DNA of 64,000 nt from Rheinheimera pacifica (GTDB lineage: Bacteria > Pseudomonadota > Gammaproteobacteria > Enterobacterales > Alteromonadaceae). The notes under the pieces are model-generated. The model saw only the letters and a list, made by a program, of their open reading frames with translations, did no database searches and was not told the DNA's origin. The DNA is taken from contig NZ_JANUEM010000006.1 of the NCBI RefSeq assembly GCF_024809855.1, forward strand, positions 140,710-204,709. The letters run 5' to 3'. Below are positions 15,001 to 24,508 of this stretch, one piece after another (the first letter of the stretch is position 1; every line of letters begins with the position of its first letter). Position numbers and translations under genes: made by a program.

Positions 15001-18000
15001 ACAGCATTATTCAGGCGGCTATTCAGCGCAGCCGCGCCAGCTTAATGTTGCTGCTGTTTCTGTTTATTGCCGGTATTACTGCTTATCAGTCTATTCCCAA
15101 AGAAGCCAACCCGGATATTGCTATCCCGATGATGTACGTGTCAATGTCGCTTGACGGCATCAGCCCGGAAGATGGTGAACGCCTGCTGGTACGGCCAATG
15201 GAGCATGAACTGCGCTCATTGGAAGGCATTAAAAAAATGACTTCCACCTCCAGTGAAGGCCATGCCTCAGTGATGCTGGAATTTGACGCCGGTTTTAATG
15301 CTGATAAAGCACTGGCCGATGTGCGGGTTAAAGTAGATGCTGCCCGGGCTAAACTGCCAAGCGAAGCAGACGAACCTACAGTAAATGAAATTAACGTTGG
15401 CTTGTTTCCGGTATTGTCAGTAGGTTTATCCGGCCCGGTATCAGAAAACCAGCTGGTATTTATTGCCCGCCAGTTACAGGAAAATATTGAAGCTATTCCA
15501 GAGGTGCTGGAAGTTGATATCGGCGGCGACCGCGAAGATTTACTGGAAATAGTGGTAGATCCACAGGTACTCGAAGGCTACGGCCTGGATTATCAGCAGC
15601 TGTTTACCCTGGTTTCAAACAATAACCGCCTGGTGGCTGCCGGTAGCCTGGACACCGGTGCCGGCCGGATGGCGATGAAAGTACCGGGCGTTATTGAAAA
15701 CTTAGACGATGTATTGTCAATGCCGATTAAAGTGGACGGCGATACCGTAATCACTTTCGGCGATGTGGCAACCATTAGCCGCAGCTTTAAAGATCCGCTC
15801 GGTTTTGCCCGTATTAATGGCCAGCCGGCAGTAGTACTGGAAGTTAAAAAACGTAGCGGCGCCAATATCATTTCTACCATAGAGCAAACCAAGCTACTGA
15901 TTGAACAAGCCAGTGCAGCCTTTCCTGAAGGCATGCAGATTAACTATATAATGGATCAGTCGACCGAAGTAAAAAACATGCTGTCAGATTTGCTGAACAA
16001 CGTGTTAGCCGCAGTGGTGCTGGTGCTGATCCTGATTGTCGCCACTATGGGTGTACGCTCGGCAGTATTGGTGGGTATTACCATTCCGGGCGCGTTTTTT
16101 GCCGGTATTCTGCTGATTTACGCGCTGGGCTATACCATGAACATTATCGTACTGTTCGCGCTGATTTTAGTAGCCGGTATGTTAGTAGATGGCGCTATTG
16201 TCGTTAGTGAACTGGCCGATCGTAACCTGGCTGAAGGGCAAAAACCGAAACAAGCCTGGGCCAATGCTGCCGGGCGTATGGCCTGGCCTATTATTGCCTC
16301 CACCGCTACTACAGTAGTGGTATTTATGCCGCTGCTATTCTGGCCTGGTGTGGTAGGCCAGTTTATGAAGTACCTGCCTGCTACTGTTATTTTGTGTTTG
16401 CTGGCATCGCTATTTATGGCACTGATTTTCTTACCGGTAATGGGTGGGCTGAGTAAGGCTCAACCGCCGGTACACAACGTAGAACAAAGCCGGGCAGGTA
16501 AAGCCTATCGCGGCTTGCTGGCACGCTTGTTACGCCGCCCGGGCCTGACCTTTGCCGGTATGCTTGGTGCTATGGTGCTGATCTTTTTTGCTTACGGCAA
16601 ATATAATCACGGCCTGGAGTTTTTCCCGTCGGTAGAACCTGAATCAGCCCAGGTTTGGGTACGCGCCCGTGGAGATATGTCTATTTATGAAAAAGATATT
16701 TTGCTGCAAAAAGTAGAGCAGCGCCTGCTGGGGTTATCAGAAGTAAAAGCACTTTATGCCCGCTCGCTGGCAGCCAGCAGCGGTGAGCTGGCCCCCGACG
16801 TGGTAGGTACCCTGCAGTTTCAGTTTATTGACTGGTACGAGCGGCGCCGGGCGGCAGATATACTTAATGAAATGCGTGAGCTTACCAAAGATATTCCCGG
16901 TATTATTCTGGAGTTTCGTCAACAGCAGGAAGGCCCGGCCGCAGGTAAACCCATAGAGCTACAGATAAGCGCAATGGAAGCTGAAGCGACTGAACAGGCG
17001 GTAACACAAATTATCAGCCAGATGCAGCAAATGGGTGGTTTTGTTGATATTGAAGATGATAGAAGCTTACCTGGCATAGAGTGGCGTATAGAAGTAGATC
17101 GCGCCGCCGCTGCCCGTTTTGGTGCCGATGTACTGACAGTTGGTAATGCCGTGCAAATGATTAGTAATGGCTTACTACTGGCAAAGTTTCGTCCGGAATA
17201 TGCCAGCGACGAAGTTGATATCCGGGTACGCTTTCCGGAAAACTGGCGTTCTTTAGATCAGCTTGGCCGGTTAACTATTCAAACACAACGTGGTCAGGTA
17301 CCACTGAGTAATTTTATTAAACTGGTACCGGCACCTAAAACCAGTATTATCAAGCGCATTGACGGCAACCGGGCTGTAACAATAAAAAGTGATTTAGCAC
17401 CGGGCAATCAGGTAAGCGAGCGCTTACAGGCACTGCTAAAAAGCGATATTAAGCTGCCCGACAACGTACATATTAAAACGGCCGGTGAAAGTGCCGATCA
17501 GCAAGAAGCCATGACCTTTTTAATGGGCGCTTTTGCTACTGCCATCTTTTTGATGCTAATGATTTTGCTGGTGCAATTTAACAGCTGGTACCAAAGCCTG
17601 CTGATTTTATCCGCCATTATCTTTTCTACCGCCGGTGTACTGCTGGGCTTGCTGGTTAACGGCCAAAGCTTTGGTATTGTTATGGTGGGAATGGGTATTA
17701 TTGGCCTGGCAGGTATAGTGGTAAATAATAATATCGTACTCATTGATACCTACAATCAGCTGCGTGACAGCGGTTTATCGGCATTAGAAGCTGCACTGGA
17801 AACAGGCTGCCTGCGTTTACGCCCGGTGTTGCTGACATCCATTACGACAGTGCTGGGGCTAATGCCAATGGTACTGGCGGTTAATGTTAACATGCTGGAA
17901 CCCAGCCTGGGGTTTGGCGCGCCATCTACCCAGTGGTGGACGCAATTATCCAGTGCCATTGCCGGCGGTTTAACCTTTGCCACCGTGCTAACCTTGTTTT

Positions 18001-18116
18001 TAACCCCTTGTATGCTGGTGTTGGGTGAAAAAATACAGCCACGCCAAACCAGGCAACAAGCAGAGCCTATCAGCAGCAGTGATGATATTGCGCTATTACT
18101 GAAAAAACGTGCCTGA
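14997..18116 (+). CDS. RND-family efflux permease
   Basis: A 1039-residue pump of the usual size with twelve predicted helices and two large periplasmic loops. In helix 4 the sequence is GMLVDGAIVVSE, where AcrB has two adjacent Asp, so only one of the pair remains. In helix 10 it has GLAGIVVNNNIVLID, where AcrB has Lys. This pattern is shared with other RND subfamilies and implies a differently built proton relay rather than a dead pump. It is coupled by ATGA to the adaptor gene. The exported substrate cannot be told from sequence. Confidence 0.9.
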   Translation: MNSIIQAAIQRSRASLMLLLFLFIAGITAYQSIPKEANPDIAIPMMYVSMSLDGISPEDGERLLVRPMEHELRSLEGIKKMTSTSSEGHASVMLEFDAGFNADKALADVRVKVDAARAKLPSEADEPTVNEINVGLFPVLSVGLSGPVSENQLVFIARQLQENIEAIPEVLEVDIGGDREDLLEIVVDPQVLEGYGLDYQQLFTLVSNNNRLVAAGSLDTGAGRMAMKVPGVIENLDDVLSMPIKVDGDTVITFGDVATISRSFKDPLGFARINGQPAVVLEVKKRSGANIISTIEQTKLLIEQASAAFPEGMQINYIMDQSTEVKNMLSDLLNNVLAAVVLVLILIVATMGVRSAVLVGITIPGAFFAGILLIYALGYTMNIIVLFALILVAGMLVDGAIVVSELADRNLAEGQKPKQAWANAAGRMAWPIIASTATTVVVFMPLLFWPGVVGQFMKYLPATVILCLLASLFMALIFLPVMGGLSKAQPPVHNVEQSRAGKAYRGLLARLLRRPGLTFAGMLGAMVLIFFAYGKYNHGLEFFPSVEPESAQVWVRARGDMSIYEKDILLQKVEQRLLGLSEVKALYARSLAASSGELAPDVVGTLQFQFIDWYERRRAADILNEMRELTKDIPGIILEFRQQQEGPAAGKPIELQISAMEAEATEQAVTQIISQMQQMGGFVDIEDDRSLPGIEWRIEVDRAAAARFGADVLTVGNAVQMISNGLLLAKFRPEYASDEVDIRVRFPENWRSLDQLGRLTIQTQRGQVPLSNFIKLVPAPKTSIIKRIDGNRAVTIKSDLAPGNQVSERLQALLKSDIKLPDNVHIKTAGESADQQEAMTFLMGAFATAIFLMLMILLVQFNSWYQSLLILSAIIFSTAGVLLGLLVNGQSFGIVMVGMGIIGLAGIVVNNNIVLIDTYNQLRDSGLSALEAALETGCLRLRPVLLTSITTVLGLMPMVLAVNVNMLEPSLGFGAPSTQWWTQLSSAIAGGLTFATVLTLFLTPCMLVLGEKIQPRQTRQQAEPISSSDDIALLLKKRA

Positions 18117-18144
18117 CACCCGCTATGCAGCCGCAGCTATCAAT

Positions 18145-20628
18145 TTAATGCTGCGGCGCGCACTGTTGTGCCGCACGAAGCTGTTGCTCAATATCACTAA
18201 AGCTGGCAGGCCTGGCATAAAGGTAGCCCTGGCCAAACTCGCAACCCAGCTCTGCCAGTAAATCCTGCTGCTTTACTGTTTCAATACCCTCTGCTATTAC
18301 AGCAACATCGATTGCCTGTGCCATCGCCAGCATTGCTTTAACCAGACTCAGGTTATTGCCATTTTCCAGTGCTTGCACAAAGGTTTTATCAATTTTAATA
18401 AAATCGATAGGTAAAGAGGTAAGATACGACAATGAAGAATAGCCGGTACCGAAATCATCAATTGCCACTTTAATACCCGCGCCGCGAAACGCTGTCAGGT
18501 TTTCCAGAGTAGCCGGTGAATTATCCATTGCTACACCTTCGGTAATTTCAAGTTGCAGGCACTCAGCCGGTAGCTCCATCAGCTGTAGCTTATTAAGCAC
18601 ATGCTGGTTTAACGCCGGATCAGAAAAGTGCTTGGCCGTAATATTTACCGCCACCGGCTTAAGTGGTAAGCCAGCTTGCCGCCATAACTTTATTTGCTGT
18701 AACACCCTTTTAATTACCCAGCAATCAAGCTTTTTACCCAGGTTTACTGCCTCTGCCACGGCTACAAAAATGTCCGGCGCGACAAAACCCAGCTCAGCAT
18801 CGTGCCAGCGCACTAACGCCTCGTAACCCACCAGCTCTTTGCTTATCATATGGTACTTGGGTTGCAGTACTACGCTAAGTAAATCCTGTTCCAGTGCTAA
18901 ACGTAAGCCTTGCTCTATTTCCAGTTGCCGGGTCAGCGCGTTATGAATATCTTCATGGTATAAACGTAACGGTAACGCCTGCTGTTTAGCAGCAAACATT
19001 GCCGATTCAGCCTGACGGATCAGCACGTTTAAATCAGTCTCGTCATCCGGATAAGTACTGATCCCAACGCATACCGAAGGGGAAATTTTCTGGTTTGCCA
19101 GCCAGTATGGCTCTGCACATTGTTCAACCAGATACTGGGCAAAAGACAATAAGCTGCTGCTGTCTGTAACCGGAAGCAACAAGATATAATCGTCGGCACC
19201 AGGGCGGCAGGCAAAAGCGCCTTCAGGCAGCATATTTTGTAGCCGGTGCGCTGCCTCTATTAGCATCAGATCGCCAAAATCATGGCCGTATTTCTCATTG
19301 ATAAGCCGAAAACGGTGACAGTCAATAAACAGTACCGCATAAGCCTGCGTTGTATCAGGCCGCCGGTTGAATTGCTCCAGCAAGCCATCCCGATTTAATA
19401 AGCCGGTTAACGCATCAAAATTGGTCAGAAACTTCGCATGGTTTTTCGCTTTTATCTGCTCGGTAATATCAATACCTACGCCCTGAATTTCGTCAACCGA
19501 ATCAGCTTTACTGGCTAAAGTACTAAATGTCCAGTCAACCCAATGTATGCCGTTATCCGCATCTAGCATCCGTACCAGTAATGATATTGTTTGCGGCTCA
19601 CCGGCATGGCGCATTTGTTCCAGTAATGATTCAACATTGCAGCGCTCGTCAGCATGAATAAACTCAAAGATAGAGATCCCCAGCATTTGAAAAACCGGCT
19701 GGTTAAGCTGACGCCCAAAGGCATTATTAACAAAGGTAAGCCGCGAATTTTTGCTTAAACGGCAGATAAACTCTTTTTGATTCTCGACTATGTCGCGATA
19801 GCGCTGCTCTGCAGACGTCAGCCGCTGCAATACAGCTTTGAATTCAGATAAATCATGGCATACGCCAACAAACAGCCGACCATACTCAGTATGCGACTCG
19901 CCCACAGATAAATGCATAGGAAAGACTGAACCATCTTTACGCTGCGCCTGTACATCACGGCCAATGCCAATAATTTTGGCCTTACCGCCGCCTTTATAGT
20001 TCTGCAGATAGCTATCATGCTGGCTGCTGTGCGCTGATGTCATCAGCATACTGACATTGCGGCCAATCACTTCATGTTTCTTATAGCCAAATAACAGCTC
20101 GGCACCACGGTTAAAGCTTTGCACTATGCCCCATTCATCAATAGAAATAATGCCATCTACCGCAGCTTCAAGCAGAGCATCCTGCATAGAGCGTAAACTC
20201 AGGTGCGCTTTAACACTGGCCTCATACGCCGTTAAATCATGGCAAATACCAACAAAGTAATGTTTAGCGCCGGCTTTGGCTTCGCCAACAGAAAGATGCA
20301 TAGGAAACACGCTATTGTCTTTACGTTTACCCTTTACATTGCGGCCAGAACCAATGATTTTGGCCTTCATACCCCGCGTAACGTAATTTGCCAGATAGCT
20401 GTCATGCTCACTATGAAATGGTTCTGGCATTAACATACGGACATTCTGGCCAACACATTCGGCAGAAGTATAACCAAACAGTTTTTCTGCCGAGGGCGAG
20501 AAAAAACAAATTAAGCCTTTCTGATCAATAACAATAATGGCATCAACGGCACAATGCACTATGGCATCCTGCAGCTGACTAAGCTGAAAAGTATCCATAC
20601 CCGGCGTAACCTTGTTGTTAAAATCCAA
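18145..20628 (-). CDS. Multi-PAS c-di-GMP protein: PAS-PAS-PAS-GGDEF(degenerate)-EAL
   Basis: An 827-residue cytoplasmic protein. Two close PAS copies (about 15-135 and 145-260) resemble the FixL sensor: each has HDSY in the F-helix position (His75 and His204), then GRNVKGKRKDNSVFPMHLS or GRDVQAQRKDGSVFPMHLS. A third PAS (about 270-390) follows. The GGDEF domain keeps DCHRFRLINEKYGHDFGD but its signature reads GADDY, so cyclase activity is unlikely. The EAL domain keeps YEALVRW, LEITEGV, IDDFGTGYSS, IKIDKTF and AEGIET. It is probably a c-di-GMP phosphodiesterase controlled by a haem or redox signal. Confidence 0.88.
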   Translation of the reverse strand: MDFNNKVTPGMDTFQLSQLQDAIVHCAVDAIIVIDQKGLICFFSPSAEKLFGYTSAECVGQNVRMLMPEPFHSEHDSYLANYVTRGMKAKIIGSGRNVKGKRKDNSVFPMHLSVGEAKAGAKHYFVGICHDLTAYEASVKAHLSLRSMQDALLEAAVDGIISIDEWGIVQSFNRGAELLFGYKKHEVIGRNVSMLMTSAHSSQHDSYLQNYKGGGKAKIIGIGRDVQAQRKDGSVFPMHLSVGESHTEYGRLFVGVCHDLSEFKAVLQRLTSAEQRYRDIVENQKEFICRLSKNSRLTFVNNAFGRQLNQPVFQMLGISIFEFIHADERCNVESLLEQMRHAGEPQTISLLVRMLDADNGIHWVDWTFSTLASKADSVDEIQGVGIDITEQIKAKNHAKFLTNFDALTGLLNRDGLLEQFNRRPDTTQAYAVLFIDCHRFRLINEKYGHDFGDLMLIEAAHRLQNMLPEGAFACRPGADDYILLLPVTDSSSLLSFAQYLVEQCAEPYWLANQKISPSVCVGISTYPDDETDLNVLIRQAESAMFAAKQQALPLRLYHEDIHNALTRQLEIEQGLRLALEQDLLSVVLQPKYHMISKELVGYEALVRWHDAELGFVAPDIFVAVAEAVNLGKKLDCWVIKRVLQQIKLWRQAGLPLKPVAVNITAKHFSDPALNQHVLNKLQLMELPAECLQLEITEGVAMDNSPATLENLTAFRGAGIKVAIDDFGTGYSSLSYLTSLPIDFIKIDKTFVQALENGNNLSLVKAMLAMAQAIDVAVIAEGIETVKQQDLLAELGCEFGQGYLYARPASFSDIEQQLRAAQQCAPQH

Positions 20629-20810
20629 TCAAACAAACTACTAATCTAAATTGTGATTTGTTGACAAGTATTACAACTTTAGAAGTGAAGTGAGCGTTTT
20701 TCCACTATAGAAAATAATAAGATTGCAGCAGTAGGATAAGACAAGGTTAATACCGGCAATATTTACCGGCAGATGTAGCAACAACAGCAAAGCACCATTA
20801 AATAAGCGTA

Positions 20811-20836
20811 ACGGATTGCCCGAACGGGCAATCCGT
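20811..20836. terminator. Stem-loop after the siderophore receptor gene
   Basis: ACGGATTGCCCG (20811-20822) and CGGGCAATCCGT (20825-20836) are perfect inverted repeats. It lies 11 bases beyond the stop of the receptor gene. On the minus strand there is no strong T-run after it, so it may be an mRNA 3' stabiliser or a weak terminator. The remaining bases up to the PAS-EAL gene carry only its promoter region. Confidence 0.55.
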
Positions 20837-20846
20837 ATACTGTTTT

Positions 20847-23009
20847 TTAAAACGAGTAATTAAAGCTTACCGCAACGTTACGCGGCGTACCGTAACGATA
20901 CTGTGTATAGGCATCGCCCCAGGCCGTCATATAGTTGTAGTACTTTTTATCAAACAGGTTGGCAATATTAAGCTGCAGGCTCATATTGTCGGCAAGATCA
21001 TAACGCGCCATCAGGTTTGTTAACGAGTAAGCCGGCTGAGTTAGCTGCACACCACCACCTGCGGCAAAGGTTTCACTTTGCCAGTTAATACCACCACCAA
21101 TGGTCAGCTCTGGCAGTAAATCGACAAACTGATAAGTAGTAAACAACTTAAACTGTTTACGCGGGCTATCGGTACTGACTTTAGCGCCGTAAGCATCTTC
21201 AGCTTGAAACTGTGAATAACCAGCGCTGATATTCCAACCATCAACTGGTTTACCAACAACTTCTAACTCAAAACCTTTACTTTCGGTCCCGTCAATGGCT
21301 ATCGAAACCGGGCGATTACCAGGGCCCATACCACCTGTTGCTTCAGCCAGGTTATCCTGATTGATTTGGAAGATAGCTACGGTTGTGTGTAAACGATCGC
21401 CTAAGAAGGTACTTTTTAAGCCTAGCTCATAGCTTTTTCCTTCCAGCGGGTCGAGGATACGATCATTGGCATCATAAGCATTTTGCACTTTAAAAATTTC
21501 TGTGTAGCTCGCATAGAGCCGGTGTTGCTCAGTCAGATCATACAACGCACCTAAGTAAGGCAAAAATACGCCTGTGTTACCAAAATCTTCATTAGCGCTG
21601 TACCATACACCTGCACGGTCCCAGTTAGAGATACGGCCACCAACAATAAACTTTAAGCTATCGGTTGCAGCAATACGGGTTGCAGCGTAAAAGCCTTTTT
21701 GGTTAATAGTCACATCTTCGGCGCGTACTGGAGTTTCGTCCCATGCTGGCTCAGCTAACTCGGCCAGATTGTTCCAGTTGTAGAAATTACTTACCGGTAT
21801 GCAGTCATAACCGAAGCATGAATTACCACCAACCGGAGTGTAAGAATCCGTTTCAATACTCTGCTTACTGGTAATAGCACCGATTACAAATTCATGTTGC
21901 TGGTTAAATAACTGATAGTCGCCTTTAAGCTGGATATCAACGCTGTCCTGCTGCGTTTCACCATAGGCATAGTAACGCTGAGCACTAAGCCCCTGGCCAG
22001 TATCTTTGTCTAAGGCACCGCTTACGTACAATAACTTAGAGTCTTTCTCGTACTCCATGCGGTTATAGTTGGCGACTAACTGCCAGCCATTGCTAAAAAC
22101 GTGGTTCAGGTTAACAAAGTAGTTGGTATTGGTCGTTTCCCACCGGGTCCAGTCGGAACCGGTCGTTTTCGATACGTCCCAATCGGCAAAAGTACCGTCT
22201 GTAAATACTGCCGGTAACGCGCCCCAGGTTGCGGCTTTAGGATCACGGTTCTGATAGCTTGCACCAACCCGTAATAGTGTTGAATTGGTTAAATCGGCTT
22301 CTAATACCCCGTATAGTACGCTGGTATCTTCTTCATACTGATCCCAGTACGAATCACCTTTTACATATTTACCTACAACCCGGCCACGAATACTGCCTGA
22401 AGCATTTAACCCATTGCTCACATCAGCCGTAACCTGCTTTTTATTCCAGCTGCCAGCAGAGACATTAACATAACCGGCCAAATCTGTGCTGTTGGCATGT
22501 TTTCTTACCAGATTGATAGAAGCAGATGGATCACCAGCACCCGTTAATAACCCCGTAGCGCCGCGTACAAACTCTACCCGCTCGTAAATAGCCACATCTG
22601 CTACGGTTTCACCAGCATCACCCGCTAAACTCCAGGCAATAGGTACACCGTCAATTTGATAGTTACTGACTTCAAAACCGCGTGACTTAAAAGAACTGCG
22701 CACGTTATCAAGTTCGGTTGAAGACACGCCTACAGAATGCTTTACCGTATCCAAAATGGTATTCATATTTTGGTCACGCATCCGCTGTTCAGTAATGATA
22801 CTAACCGACTGAGGTGTTTCACGCAGTGTCAGGCCAAGGCCGGTTGCCGTGTCAACAACTTCATTTACGGTGTAAGAGCCTTTAACTTCAAGCCTTTCTA
22901 CTGCTTTACTGCTTTGCTCTTCAGCAATAACAGCAGCAGATGACATGGTCACGATTGCCAGCGATACCGCCGTGGCAACCGGCAACAAGCGGAATTGAAT
23001 AGTAGACAT
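20847..23009 (-). CDS. TonB-dependent siderophore receptor
   Basis: A 720-residue outer-membrane receptor. A signal peptide ends near residue 30 (AAVIAEEQ). The plug domain contains TPQSVSIITEQRMRDQN, SSFKSRGFEVSNYQIDGVP and FVRGATGLLTGAGDPSASIN. This is the FhuE/FpvA-like ferric-siderophore group, probably for hydroxamates, though the ligand is uncertain. The 22-strand barrel follows, and the last residue is Phe (FNYSF) as needed for BAM insertion. A Fur box lies 48 bases upstream, so iron repression is likely. No siderophore synthesis or TonB genes are near. Confidence 0.92.
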   Translation of the reverse strand: MSTIQFRLLPVATAVSLAIVTMSSAAVIAEEQSSKAVERLEVKGSYTVNEVVDTATGLGLTLRETPQSVSIITEQRMRDQNMNTILDTVKHSVGVSSTELDNVRSSFKSRGFEVSNYQIDGVPIAWSLAGDAGETVADVAIYERVEFVRGATGLLTGAGDPSASINLVRKHANSTDLAGYVNVSAGSWNKKQVTADVSNGLNASGSIRGRVVGKYVKGDSYWDQYEEDTSVLYGVLEADLTNSTLLRVGASYQNRDPKAATWGALPAVFTDGTFADWDVSKTTGSDWTRWETTNTNYFVNLNHVFSNGWQLVANYNRMEYEKDSKLLYVSGALDKDTGQGLSAQRYYAYGETQQDSVDIQLKGDYQLFNQQHEFVIGAITSKQSIETDSYTPVGGNSCFGYDCIPVSNFYNWNNLAELAEPAWDETPVRAEDVTINQKGFYAATRIAATDSLKFIVGGRISNWDRAGVWYSANEDFGNTGVFLPYLGALYDLTEQHRLYASYTEIFKVQNAYDANDRILDPLEGKSYELGLKSTFLGDRLHTTVAIFQINQDNLAEATGGMGPGNRPVSIAIDGTESKGFELEVVGKPVDGWNISAGYSQFQAEDAYGAKVSTDSPRKQFKLFTTYQFVDLLPELTIGGGINWQSETFAAGGGVQLTQPAYSLTNLMARYDLADNMSLQLNIANLFDKKYYNYMTAWGDAYTQYRYGTPRNVAVSFNYSF

Positions 23010-23056
23010 GGAAACAAACCTTTGACTGCATGAGGAAGTTGCATTTTATTTTAAAT

Positions 23057-23075
23057 AGCAACGATTATCAATAAG
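23057..23075 (-). promoter_or_regulatory. Fur box upstream of the siderophore receptor
   Basis: On the minus strand the 19-mer CTTATTGATAATCGTTGCT matches the Fur consensus (GATAATGATAATCATTATC) at 12 of 19 positions, including the central TGATAATC. It lies 48-66 bases before the receptor start, where Fur-Fe2+ would block the promoter. Confidence 0.7.
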
Positions 23076-23157
23076 GTTTGTATTAATGATCAAGCAACAG
23101 GCCAAGGCATAACAGCAAGCTCCGCTGACATTTGCGCCAGCGGAGCTTATTTTCTAG

Positions 23158-24360
23158 CTATATTAATGTAATACGGGCGAACTTGCGTTTTCCCACCTGA
23201 TAAATTTCTGTGCTGCCTTTTGCTACTTCCAGTTTGGCATCTTCAATGCGGGTTTCACCGTTTAGTTTTACCGCCCCCTGCTTAATCATACGAATGGCCT
23301 CGGAGGTGCTGTCAACCAAACCGGCTTCTTTAAGCAGGTTGGCAACCGGCATAAAACCGCCGTCACAGTTTACCGTCACGTCGGGAATATCCTCCGGCAA
23401 CGCGTTTTTACTAAAGCGCTGGGTAAAGTCCTGGTGTGCCGCTTCTGCAGCGGCCTCATCGTGAAAACGGGCAATAATTTCTTTTGCCAGCATAATTTTA
23501 ATATCGCGCGGGTTAGCGCCATCAACAACCTGCTGCTTTAGCGCAGTAATTTGTTCAACAGGCTTAAAGCTGAGTAAATCGTAGTAGCGCCACATCAGCT
23601 CGTCTGAAACAGACATAATTTTGCCGAACATATCGTTCGGGGCATCGGTAATACCCACATAGTTGCCCAAAGACTTCGACATTTTCTGCACGCCGTCCAG
23701 GCCTTCCAGCAGCGGTACCATCATCACGGTTTGCGGGCGCTGGCCTTCATCTTTTTGTAGCTCACGGCCCATCAGCAGGTTAAAGCGCTGATCAGTGCCG
23801 CCCATTTCAACATCAGCTTGTAACGCCACAGAATCCCAGCCTTGTACCAGCGGGTATAAAAACTCGTGAATAGCGATTGACTGATTATTAGCAAAGCGCT
23901 TTTTAAAATCGTCGCGTTCCAGCATACGTGCCACGGTTTGACGTGATGCCAGTTTAATCATACCGGCAGCGCCCAGCTCGCCCATCCACTCTGAGTTAAA
24001 TGCCACCCGGGTTTTCGCCGAATCAAGTATTTTAAACACCTGTTCTTTATAGGTTTCGGCATTGGCCAGCACGTCTTCACGGCTTAGTGGCTTGCGGGTA
24101 ACATTTTTACCGCTTGGATCGCCAATCATGCCGGTGAAATCACCGATCAGAAAAATCACCTCGTGGCCTAATTGCTGAAAAGCCCGCAATTTGTTGATCA
24201 AAACAGTATGACCAAGGTGTAAATCTGGTGCTGTTGGGTCAAAACCCGCCTTTATTTTTAAAGGCTTGCCTTCTTTTAACTTGGCAATTAGCTCTTCTTC
24301 CAGCAGAATTTCTTCGCAGCCGCGTTTTAATTCAGCTAAAGCCAGCTCCCAGTCCGCCAT
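23158..24360 (-). CDS. tyrS: Tyrosyl-tRNA synthetase (KMSKS-type)
   Basis: A 400-residue class I synthetase that charges tRNA-Tyr. HLGHTVLI is the HIGH motif, in [24 protein letters not shown] occurs in [10 protein letters not shown], which places it in the TyrZ-like branch rather than the KFGKT branch of E. coli TyrS. The C-terminal S4 domain ([15 protein letters not shown]) is present. The start at 24360 has AGGAG 8 bases before it. An in-frame start 33 bases upstream lacks one. A stem-loop (23117-23148) lies just past the stop. The gene is divergent from mepM across a 148-base promoter region. Confidence 0.95.
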   Translation of the reverse strand: MADWELALAELKRGCEEILLEEELIAKLKEGKPLKIKAGFDPTAPDLHLGHTVLINKLRAFQQLGHEVIFLIGDFTGMIGDPSGKNVTRKPLSREDVLANAETYKEQVFKILDSAKTRVAFNSEWMGELGAAGMIKLASRQTVARMLERDDFKKRFANNQSIAIHEFLYPLVQGWDSVALQADVEMGGTDQRFNLLMGRELQKDEGQRPQTVMMVPLLEGLDGVQKMSKSLGNYVGITDAPNDMFGKIMSVSDELMWRYYDLLSFKPVEQITALKQQVVDGANPRDIKIMLAKEIIARFHDEAAAEAAHQDFTQRFSKNALPEDIPDVTVNCDGGFMPVANLLKEAGLVDSTSEAIRMIKQGAVKLNGETRIEDAKLEVAKGSTEIYQVGKRKFARITLI

Positions 24361-24508
24361 TTTAGTCTCCTGATTTTTAACCTGATTGCGCAAAGAATCC
24401 GCATTCTATAGCATGTTCAGGCTCGGGGAAACGCACAAAAGTCTGGTGTCAGGCAAAAAAACGGTATATGCTCGGTTTTTGTGCATTTCCCGAGCCAAGA
24501 CTAGCATT

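Noticed and set aside
14997..18116. RND pump called inactive because one helix-4 Asp is Gly
   Set aside because: Several RND subfamilies naturally have a single Asp and no Lys in helix 10, so function is likely kept.
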